DNA of 8,785 nt from Microcaldota archaeon (GTDB lineage Archaea > Micrarchaeota > Micrarchaeia > Anstonellales > Bilamarchaeaceae), in assembly GCA_026992595.1 (NCBI GenBank), contig JALWZW010000003.1:1-8785 (forward strand), in the 5' to 3' direction. Of the stretch, positions 1 to 5,868 are shown in pieces. The notes beneath the pieces are model-generated. The model saw only the letters and a list, made by a program, of their open reading frames with translations. It did not search any database and was not told the origin of the DNA. Position 1 is the first letter of the stretch, and each line of letters opens with the position of its first letter. Both the position numbers and the translations under genes were made by a program.

Positions 1-898
1 TAGTTACTCTGAGATAATGGGTTTTTCCTTTTCCTCTACCTCTTTGTATCACTCCCCAATCTTCATAATCTTCTAAATCAGCCAAGCTAGTAAAAAATCC
101 TGCTCTAAATAACACCCTACCTGCATTACTGTCAAATGGAAGCTCAAAAGACCATTTACTCCAACCAGTATCCTTTTTAGAAGATAAATTAAAAGTGTGA
201 ATATACCATTTGACAAACAAATGACAAGCTTTATCACCCATAGCACTTCCTAATCCGTACCTTTCGTGATTTTTTAATTGTTTACTCATTATTTCTGCAG
301 ATTCAAAGCTTTCCAAATATTCTACAAGTGGTTGGGTAGATACACCACCGCAATCTTTTTCTAGAAGCAGAGGAACACATAGGGGGACGCCCCATCTATG
401 AATCCCATAATCTAAAACTTGGCTAATAGAGACAATACCTCTTGGAGATTGAGCAAAAAACAAACTATATTTATTTGGATTTGAGTTGTTAAGTTTGGCC
501 CATATCTTTGCTCTCACTTTTTTGATGGACTGATGTTTGTCTAATAGTTCATCGATGGAAATGTTTAATTCTCTAAAAAAATCAAGAGGCCGATGAAATA
601 TTCTTATCTCTTTTCGGTAAAGAGCATTAGTTACATTTTTTAAAAGTTCCCTAACCCCCGGAATATCAGGTCCTTGGTCCAAAACAGCACTTAATAAAAG
701 AAATCTGGCTAAAATTTCTCGTCTTGTCCAAGCACCATCCATGGAATCAAGTTCATCATGCATTAAACGCCCCGTCTTAGTAAAGAAATGCTTAAAAGAT
801 TCTACCTTATTTAATGGCGGAGAATCTATAAGTTTTCTTTGTCGTCCTATTTCCGCTATCTTAAAAACTAATTTTTTGATAAACTCTATTTCGCTCAT
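1..898 (-). CDS. Putative HhH-GPD-type DNA glycosylase-like protein, partner of the adjacent methyltransferase (partial, C-terminus off the left edge)
   Basis: The frame is open from an ATG at 898 to the window edge, giving 299 codons with no stop reached. The ATG overlaps the methyltransferase stop as ATGA, so the two genes are translationally coupled. I do not recognise an exact family. An early helix (LLLSAVLDQGPDI, about residues 68-80) resembles the LxxxILSQQT helix of HhH-GPD glycosylases. Later GDKACHLFVKWYI (K223) is followed after 33 residues by LPFDSNAGRVLFRAG (D256), which resembles the (P)xD..xRV segment holding the catalytic Asp. As I recall, archaeal 8-oxoguanine glycosylase AGOG uses Lys140 and Asp172, a spacing of 32, whereas OGG1 has a much shorter one. 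No iron-sulfur cysteine cluster is visible in the part present. The inferred role is base excision, either as a restriction glycosylase or as repair tied to the methylation. It could instead be a conventional endonuclease of unknown fold. The reading frame is secure; the function is tentative. Confidence 0.55.
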   Translation of the reverse strand, partial: MSEIEFIKKLVFKIAEIGRQRKLIDSPPLNKVESFKHFFTKTGRLMHDELDSMDGAWTRREILARFLLLSAVLDQGPDIPGVRELLKNVTNALYRKEIRIFHRPLDFFRELNISIDELLDKHQSIKKVRAKIWAKLNNSNPNKYSLFFAQSPRGIVSISQVLDYGIHRWGVPLCVPLLLEKDCGGVSTQPLVEYLESFESAEIMSKQLKNHERYGLGSAMGDKACHLFVKWYIHTFNLSSKKDTGWSKWSFELPFDSNAGRVLFRAGFFTSLADLEDYEDWGVIQRGRGKGKTHYLRVT

Positions 899-1668
899 TT
901 TTTCCACCATGTTAAAAGTTTTTTATCTTGGATTAAACCGTTTTTATTGATATAGTAATCTAAAAGAGCTTGGAATACCACTTTACCATTCGGATTTAAA
1001 TCGCCCATAATGAATTTTCTTTCTAAAAAATAAGACACTATTCCAACCATTCCACTACCAGCTAAAGGATCGAATATTAAATCTCCTTTATTAGAAAAAT
1101 GTTCTATCAAACATCGTAAAAGTTTAAATGGCAACCTTGTTGGATATTTTGGCATTTTCACTTTATAATCTCTCTTGAAATTAAGAGTAGCTAAATTTGG
1201 TTCTCCTCTTTGGCAATGATGAGTAGTACATCGTGTGGTATATGTCCAGACATCGCTATTTGTTATCCAAAAAATTTCGTAAACATTATGAGCAGGTCTT
1301 CTTTTGCATGCAGGAGCAAAATTATAAGTCCAATATAATTTACCTCTTAAAGTTAATCCTTTAAATCCCACTATCCTATCATGAATTATATTACTATTAT
1401 TCCACCCAGAAAAGATTAAAGCTTGTCCTTTAGGTTTTAAATTTCTTTTAATTACTTCTAATAGCTGTTGAATTTTTTGTCCATATTCTGAAACGCTCCA
1501 CTCAATATAACCCTCAACAACATATTCTGCATTTCTATGATAATTCCCATTTTTTCCACTAAACTCTATCCCAAAAGGAGGGTCAGTTATAATTAAATCA
1601 GCATTAACATTATGCCAATCTGTCATATCTTTTATTTCAAACTTTTCCAAAAGCTTCTTTATATCCAT
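895..1668 (-). CDS. Site-specific DNA methyltransferase, beta class (N4-cytosine or N6-adenine)
   Basis: This gene transfers a methyl group from S-adenosylmethionine to an exocyclic amino group in DNA. In 257 residues (counting from the ATG at 1668), the catalytic motif IV DPPF lies at 29-32 and the SAM-binding motif I FDPLAGSG at 199-206. Motif IV before motif I is the beta-class order. A helix before motif I (RLPFKLLRCLIEHFS) and GDLNP after it fit the family. The middle holds a Cys/His cluster, CTTHHC at 147-152, and there is little room for a large target-recognition domain, so the recognised site cannot be read. DPPF does not separate m4C from m6A. A GTG at 1683 in the same frame would add five residues, but GGTGA lies four bases before the ATG at 1668 and a TATA box puts transcription start near 1683, so I chose the ATG. 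The stop overlaps the next gene by ATGA. Base composition is poorer in GC than the rest of the window. Confidence 0.9.
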   Translation of the reverse strand: MDIKKLLEKFEIKDMTDWHNVNADLIITDPPFGIEFSGKNGNYHRNAEYVVEGYIEWSVSEYGQKIQQLLEVIKRNLKPKGQALIFSGWNNSNIIHDRIVGFKGLTLRGKLYWTYNFAPACKRRPAHNVYEIFWITNSDVWTYTTRCTTHHCQRGEPNLATLNFKRDYKVKMPKYPTRLPFKLLRCLIEHFSNKGDLIFDPLAGSGMVGIVSYFLERKFIMGDLNPNGKVVFQALLDYYINKNGLIQDKKLLTWWKK

Positions 1669-1672
1669 TTTT

Positions 1673-1677
1673 TCACC
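1673..1677 (-). promoter_or_regulatory. Shine-Dalgarno GGTGA deciding the methyltransferase start
   Basis: On the minus strand GGTGA is followed by four A and then ATG (1668-1666). GGTGA is the usual archaeal Shine-Dalgarno core. It lies inside the longer GTG-initiated reading, which argues for the internal ATG. The spacing is a little short. No comparable site precedes uL11, the patatin gene or the kinase. Confidence 0.6.
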
Positions 1678-1703
1678 ATTCACAAAAGTTCTTTTGCTCT
1701 TGA

Positions 1704-1713
1704 TTTTATAAAG
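1704..1713 (-). promoter_or_regulatory. TATA box for the methyltransferase/glycosylase-like operon
   Basis: The minus strand reads CTTTATAAAA, a good archaeal TATA box. Its centre is near 1709, so transcription would begin near 1683 and leave a leader of about 15 bases that contains the GGTGA site. The agreement of TATA box, leader and Shine-Dalgarno supports both the promoter and the ATG start. Confidence 0.5.
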
Positions 1714-1789
1714 TATTATTCCATCTTTAAGATAGAATTTTTTAATAAAAATTTACCAACAAAAATTACAAAAGCGGTGAGCAAAACAC

Positions 1790-1799
1790 TTTTAAAAAT
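1790..1799 (+). promoter_or_regulatory. TATA box for uL11, leaderless spacing
   Basis: TTTTAAAAAT is centred about 26 bases before the uL11 ATG at 1821. That is the TATA-to-start distance in archaea, so the transcript would begin at or next to the ATG. No Shine-Dalgarno is visible before the ATG, which agrees with a leaderless message. The intergenic region 1684-1820 therefore holds two divergent promoters. Confidence 0.5.
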
Positions 1800-1820
1800 C
1801 TCCCTTAAAAATAAGAAACA

Positions 1821-2291
1821 ATGAAAACCATCAGCGTTATTGTGGAAGGAGGAAAAGCAACACCAGGCCCCCCATTAGCCCCTGCTCTCGCTCCTCTAGG
1901 GGTAAATATAGGAAAAGTAGTGGCAGAAATAAACCAAGCCACCAAATCTTTTGCAGGAATAAAAGTGCCGGTAAAAGTATTGGTAGACCCCAAAACCAAA
2001 GAGTTTCAAATAGAAGTTGGTTCTCCGCCCACTTCAGAATTGATAAAGAAAGAAGCAGGCATTGAAAAAGGGGCGGGAAATAGAGAGGCACCTGCAGGAG
2101 ATATTTCCTTAGAAAAAATCATCTCAATTGCAAAGGCAAAAACCAACTCTTTGGCTTCTGATTTAAAAGGCAAGGTTAAAGAGGTGTTGGGAACCTGTGT
2201 GAGCATTGGGGTGACAGTGAACGGAAAAAGCCCTAAAGAGATTATAAAAGAGATAGATAAAGGGATGCATGACAGCCTTTTAGTGGGCTAA
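1821..2291 (+). CDS. rpl11: Large ribosomal subunit protein uL11 (archaeal L11)
   Basis: uL11 binds 23S rRNA at the GTPase-associated centre and forms the base of the ribosomal stalk. The 156 residues are close to the usual archaeal length. The N-terminal domain shows GGKATPGPPLAPALAPLGVN (residues 10-29), the proline-rich signature. The C-terminal RNA-binding domain follows from about residue 70, with AGDISLEKI and the characteristic VKEVLGTCVSIGVTVNGK near residues 118-135. The ATG is 26 bases after a TATA box and has no Shine-Dalgarno, which suggests a leaderless transcript. In many archaea this gene sits beside spt5 upstream and the uL1, uL10 and P1 genes downstream; none of these is adjacent here. 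The next gene begins one base after the stop, so uL11 probably heads an operon with a surface protein of unrelated function. Confidence 0.97.
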   Translation: MKTISVIVEGGKATPGPPLAPALAPLGVNIGKVVAEINQATKSFAGIKVPVKVLVDPKTKEFQIEVGSPPTSELIKKEAGIEKGAGNREAPAGDISLEKIISIAKAKTNSLASDLKGKVKEVLGTCVSIGVTVNGKSPKEIIKEIDKGMHDSLLVG

Positions 2292-2292
2292 A

Positions 2293-3909
2293 ATGACCAG
2301 AACCACCCTCTTCTTTCTTTTCCTTTTCCTCACCACCTATTCATTGGCAGGCCAAATATGGGAGGAACGGCTTAGAGAAGGAGCGGTAGAGATAGAAAAG
2401 GGGTCAAACAGCATATTTATAGCAACCCCCGCGTCAATCTACGAATTTTCGTTGAGCGGCACAAAAAGGTGGGAGTTTTCGCAGGGTGCCTTTGACATAG
2501 AGGCAGAAGAGGGGAATGTGTACGGGACGGATGGAAAAGAGGTCTTTCGTCTTTCTAACAACATCCTAAATTGGAAGGTAGCGCCGCCTAATATTAGCAA
2601 AATATACGCACTTTCTTTGGGCGAAAAAGGGGTTTATATAAGCACAGATAAAGGAATTTTGCGCTTGGATAAAGGGACAGGGGAAAGCGAATATATTTTT
2701 GAAGAAGAGTTAGAATATGGCAGTAAAGCGGTGGAAGAGGGGGAAGGGGTGGTTGTAAATATAAAAAGGGGAGGAAAAAGCGAGATTGTTAAGATAGAGG
2801 AAGGGAGTATAAGATGGGCGGTGGAAAGCGGCGAGGTGTGGCCTGAAGAAATAGTTAAAGATAAAACAGTATATTATGCGGCAGGGTTGGACGGGAAAGT
2901 TAGGGCAATAGCCAATGGCAGGATTATATGGGAGTTGGACCTTCAAAGCGGAATAACAGCCAAACCCGCGCTTGTTGGAAACACCATCATAATAGCAACA
3001 TTAAGAGGAGAGATATATGCATTAAATGCAGGGAATGGGGCGGTAAAATGGACCGCAAAACTGCCTGCAGGGATAAAGAAGGGGTTGGAAATAGGAGAGA
3101 TGGGGGGCAAAGCGGTGGTGTTTGCCGCTGCTTCAGATAGAAGCATTTATGCAGTGGATGTGGAAGAGGGGCGAGTGGTGTGGAAAGGAGGGGATGGAAA
3201 CATACCAACCAAGCCAGTTTTCCTTCAGAACATTCTATTCTTTGCTACTAAAAAGATTTATGCGTTTGAAAGCAGCAGGGCATGTTCCATAACCTATCCG
3301 CCAGAGGGAGCAATTCTTGATAAAAGAGAGATAGCAGTAAGGGGAGGTTATATAAGCAAGTACAGCAACCCAAAAGTAGAGGTTGCAATAAACAGCGGAG
3401 AAAGGGAGGAAGCAAAGGTGGAAGAAAAAAGATGGAAATATTATATAAGCCCGGAAGAAAAATTGGGAGACGGACCTAACACCATAAAATGCAGAGTAGC
3501 TGATTCAGGTGGGGAGGAAAGAGGCCCTCTTTTCACCCAAATAATAGTTATTTATGACAGCAACGCCCCTTATGGAGAAATAGAGGCGGTGATAGAAGGG
3601 CAGAAAGTGGAGGGAGAGCGGTTGTTGCTGAAGGTATATGACAGGAGAGAGGGCAGAGAGTTGGAGAAATATAGCTATAGTATAAACGGCGAGGAAAGAG
3701 AGGTGGAAAAAGGGCCTGTGGAATTGGAATTAGGAGAAGGAACGCACACCATAGTGATAAAAAAGAAGGGGTATAAAGATAAGGAAGTGGTCGTAAGGAT
3801 TGCGGGAAAAGGAAGCGTACTGCCCTTTATTATAGCCGCGGTAGTAATTTTAGGAGTGCTTGTAGTGTTGGTGCTGAAGAAGAAGGGGCTTATATTAAAG
3901 GGAAAATGA
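2293..3909 (+). CDS. Secreted, membrane-anchored PQQ-type beta-propeller protein with Ig-like stalk
   Basis: A 538-residue protein of unknown specific role on the outer face of the membrane. Residues 1-19 form a signal peptide: basic start, hydrophobic core, then SLA before a probable cut at 19/20. Residues about 21-325 form a beta-propeller of PQQ/BamB-like repeats. Blade-closing tryptophans occur at 60, 94, 175, 213, 253 and 297, about 34-44 apart, with one blade near 136 lacking the Trp, so about seven blades. IYALNAGNGAVKW and IYAVDVEEGRVVW are typical repeat segments. Residues about 330-425 look like an Ig-like domain, with the turn GDGPNTIKCRVADSGG. A second beta-rich domain runs from about 430 to 505. 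A membrane helix at 509-528 is followed by a lysine-rich cytoplasmic tail. The propeller probably serves as a scaffold; I see no evidence of PQQ binding or enzymatic activity. It starts one base after the uL11 stop and is likely co-transcribed with it. Confidence 0.85.
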   Translation: MTRTTLFFLFLFLTTYSLAGQIWEERLREGAVEIEKGSNSIFIATPASIYEFSLSGTKRWEFSQGAFDIEAEEGNVYGTDGKEVFRLSNNILNWKVAPPNISKIYALSLGEKGVYISTDKGILRLDKGTGESEYIFEEELEYGSKAVEEGEGVVVNIKRGGKSEIVKIEEGSIRWAVESGEVWPEEIVKDKTVYYAAGLDGKVRAIANGRIIWELDLQSGITAKPALVGNTIIIATLRGEIYALNAGNGAVKWTAKLPAGIKKGLEIGEMGGKAVVFAAASDRSIYAVDVEEGRVVWKGGDGNIPTKPVFLQNILFFATKKIYAFESSRACSITYPPEGAILDKREIAVRGGYISKYSNPKVEVAINSGEREEAKVEEKRWKYYISPEEKLGDGPNTIKCRVADSGGEERGPLFTQIIVIYDSNAPYGEIEAVIEGQKVEGERLLLKVYDRREGRELEKYSYSINGEEREVEKGPVELELGEGTHTIVIKKKGYKDKEVVVRIAGKGSVLPFIIAAVVILGVLVVLVLKKKGLILKGK

Positions 3910-3926
3910 TTAGTAAATAATTACTT

Positions 3927-4817
3927 TCATTTGGTAAGGACCTCGCAGCCATTTTCAGTTACCAAAACGGTGTGCTCCATCTGCGCCACCCTGCCTTTTT
4001 CCACCTCTCTCAAAACAGGATAAGCGCGCAGGGTATGGGTTTCCAACAATTCCTGTAAAGCAGCAGAGACAAGCAGCTTTGATTTAAACTCCTTCCTTAT
4101 CCATCTCTCTGCAAAGGGTAAAAAGCCATATTTACTCCAGACATGCTCCACAATCTTACGCGACTGCCTAAGGCGGATTTTGCCAGGGGCATAGAGAGCA
4201 AAGATTTCTACCTGCTCCAAATCCTCCACATAACCTGCACCATCAGTTACAAACGGCTCCACTGCAAAAACATCCCCTTCTTTGAAGCGGTAAGGGTTAT
4301 TTGTTTTTATATTAGGAAGTTCCACGCCGGCATGAAGAGAATTAGAGGAGATCTGATGGCCGGTAAGGTTGGCAATGGGCTTAAGGTTGTGCTTTCTTAT
4401 ACTATCCTCAATAACGCCTCCCACTTCGCCCACCGATACGCCCGGCTTTATGGAAGAAATAGCGCTGTTTAATGCATCCTCTGCCGCTTTTATAAAATGC
4501 TCTGCAGAACCGCTTAAATCTAAAGTATAAGCAGTATCGCTAAGCGCGCCGTTTAAAGCAACACCTAAATCAATCTTAACCAAATCGCCCTCCTGCAGCG
4601 TTTTTTCGCAATTATATTCAGGCGTATAGTGAGCAGCAATCTCGTTAATGGAAATGTTAACAGGAAAGGCGGGCTTGGCACCCTCTTCTTCAATCATCTG
4701 CTCAATAGTTTCTGCGATATCTAGAAGGGAGGCATCAACCATAATAAGCTTTTTGCTCGCTTCTCTCACTTTCGCGGCAATCTTCCCTGCCTCTCTAAAA
4801 TCATCAATTTCTTTCAT
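3927..4817 (-). CDS. map: Methionine aminopeptidase, type II (archaeal)
   Basis: This cytosolic two-metal peptidase removes the initiator methionine from new proteins. The 296 residues match the archaeal length. All metal ligands expected from the Pyrococcus enzyme can be seen: D83 (KIDLGV), D94 (LSDTAYT), H154 (LTGHQI), E187 (VFAVEPF) and E281 (AQMEHT). The catalytic His is H63 (IAAHYTP). The roughly 60-residue insertion near residues 200-260 that marks type II is present (from LRQSRKIVEHVWSKYGF onward). The gene is convergent with the propeller gene, with 17 bases between the stops, and divergent from the patatin gene, with 79 bases between. The ATG at 4817 gives the standard N-terminus, and no Shine-Dalgarno is seen. 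It fits functionally with the initiator tRNA and uL11 in the same window, although they are not in one operon. Confidence 0.97.
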   Translation of the reverse strand: MKEIDDFREAGKIAAKVREASKKLIMVDASLLDIAETIEQMIEEEGAKPAFPVNISINEIAAHYTPEYNCEKTLQEGDLVKIDLGVALNGALSDTAYTLDLSGSAEHFIKAAEDALNSAISSIKPGVSVGEVGGVIEDSIRKHNLKPIANLTGHQISSNSLHAGVELPNIKTNNPYRFKEGDVFAVEPFVTDGAGYVEDLEQVEIFALYAPGKIRLRQSRKIVEHVWSKYGFLPFAERWIRKEFKSKLLVSAALQELLETHTLRAYPVLREVEKGRVAQMEHTVLVTENGCEVLTK

Positions 4818-4836
4818 AAAGCAATATAGAAAAGCA

Positions 4837-4846
4837 ATATTATTGA
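4837..4846 (-). promoter_or_regulatory. Possible TATA box for methionine aminopeptidase
   Basis: The minus strand reads CAATAATATT, centred about 25 bases before the ATG at 4817. The distance fits a leaderless transcript, but the match to a TATA box is only fair and the whole spacer is AT-rich. Confidence 0.3.
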
Positions 4847-4865
4847 ATGTTATGGTTAAAGCGCA

Positions 4866-4876
4866 TTTTTAAAAAA
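4866..4876 (+). promoter_or_regulatory. TATA box for the patatin/inositol-phosphate synthase operon
   Basis: TTTTTAAAAAA is centred 26 bases before the ATG at 4897, the same geometry as the uL11 promoter. No Shine-Dalgarno precedes the ATG, so a leaderless transcript is likely. The element lies in the 79-base divergent spacer shared with methionine aminopeptidase. Confidence 0.45.
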
Positions 4877-4896
4877 TTTTTATTTGAATAAAAATT

Positions 4897-5859
4897 ATGC
4901 GAAAAAAAATTAATAATTTAGAGAGTTTAAGAAAAAAATATAACAAACTGCCCAGAGCGAATGCAAAAAATGTTTTTAAAGAAACCTTCCAAAGATGGGG
5001 GCCGCGCCTTCCCTCGCTTAAAAAGGTGGTTTATATTTTCGGGGGAAGCGGGCTGAAAGGGATTGCCTACATCCCTTTAGTGGAAAAATTGCCTGTGCCG
5101 CACGCAGCAGTGGGGAAATCGGGCGGGGTTTTAGCCGCTTACGGTATGATGGCAGGCATAAGCGGAGAGAGGTTTGAAAAAACTGTAGATATAAGAGAGA
5201 TGTTGAGGAGGGCAAAAATAAGGATGCTTCTTAAATTTATAAAAGGAGAAAATGGCCCCAACAGTGCGCTGATAGAAAGGATAAGGGAGCTTTGCAAAGA
5301 GAATATAGAGGGGTTTGCAGGTGTGTGTTCGCTAACCGGCACTATAGAGACAGGCGTTTTTGGTAAAATAAACGGCAGAGAGTTAAGTGATATAGAACTT
5401 GCAACACTAATATACGGCAGCATTGCTTATCCGCTTGCGTTTATGCCTGTGAAAGCAAAGGGCATCTGCACCCTTTACCACCCGCTAAGCAAGAAATTAG
5501 AATTAAGGAAGATAGATACGCTGCTTTATGATGGGCTAAGCGCTTCCTTAATTCCTATCTCTGAGAGCAGGGCGCTATTTGGAAAAGAGGAAACGCTCTA
5601 CATTGCGTTTAATTTTGTAAATACCGCGCTGCCCAAAGCACAAAATATATGGGGCGTTCTCTATGAAAACTTTGAAAACATATTCCTACATTCAGCAATA
5701 AGCGCGCTTAATGAAAATAGAGACCTTGCGCTTCTCCTTATTAATCTTAATGCACGCGGCGTATTTAACAATATATGGATAGACGATGTGGAAAAAATAA
5801 AGGAAATAAGGAAATGGGGGGAGGAAATGAGCGCTGATATAAAAGAGTTTCTTACTTAA
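4897..5859 (+). CDS. Patatin-like phospholipase/acyl hydrolase family protein
   Basis: Patatin-family enzymes hydrolyse acyl esters of lipids with a Ser-Asp dyad. The family elements appear in order. A glycine-rich oxyanion loop, FGGSGLKGIAYIP, lies at 48-60 (compare DGGGxRG). The nucleophile elbow GKSGG is at 73-77, with S75 in GxSxG. LYDGLSASLIP holds D212, matching the DG(G/A) catalytic Asp, with Leu in place of the usual third residue. The protein is 320 residues. A basic N-terminal stretch of about 40 residues precedes the domain, and no signal peptide or membrane helix is seen, so it is probably cytosolic or peripheral. The next gene, inositol-phosphate synthase, starts after nine bases, so the two are likely co-transcribed and the substrate may be a lipid linked to inositol metabolism. 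Archaeal core lipids are ether-linked, so the natural ester substrate is unclear. Confidence 0.8.
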   Translation: MRKKINNLESLRKKYNKLPRANAKNVFKETFQRWGPRLPSLKKVVYIFGGSGLKGIAYIPLVEKLPVPHAAVGKSGGVLAAYGMMAGISGERFEKTVDIREMLRRAKIRMLLKFIKGENGPNSALIERIRELCKENIEGFAGVCSLTGTIETGVFGKINGRELSDIELATLIYGSIAYPLAFMPVKAKGICTLYHPLSKKLELRKIDTLLYDGLSASLIPISESRALFGKEETLYIAFNFVNTALPKAQNIWGVLYENFENIFLHSAISALNENRDLALLLINLNARGVFNNIWIDDVEKIKEIRKWGEEMSADIKEFLT

Positions 5860-5868
5860 TTCTAAAAA

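Noticed and set aside
741..950. Open frame of 69 codons on the plus strand across the methyltransferase/glycosylase-like junction
   Set aside because: Both minus-strand genes are coherent through this region and meet in an ATGA overlap, so the plus-strand frame is chance.
1224..1241. Cys/His cluster CTTHHC in the methyltransferase, considered as a zinc site
   Set aside because: The residues are too tightly packed for a usual zinc finger and no second pair of ligands is clear nearby.
1805..2206. Several open frames on the minus strand opposite uL11
   Set aside because: uL11 is unmistakable on the plus strand; the others overlap each other and have no family resemblance.
2293..3909. Quinoprotein dehydrogenase using PQQ
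   Set aside because: Only the propeller repeats are seen; no cofactor-binding or catalytic residues of the dehydrogenases can be recognised, and the blades are followed by Ig-like domains.
3912..3925. Short inverted repeat AGTAA-ATAA-TTACT between the convergent propeller and aminopeptidase genes, considered as a terminator
   Set aside because: A five-base AT-rich stem is too weak, and no long T-run follows on either strand.
4143..4472. Open frame of 109 codons on the plus strand inside methionine aminopeptidase
   Set aside because: It is antisense to a gene with all catalytic residues intact, and its translation shows no recognisable motif.
5139..5423. Open frame of 94 codons on the minus strand inside the patatin gene
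   Set aside because: It is the antisense shadow of a purine-rich coding strand, giving a Ser/Leu/Pro-rich product without known features.
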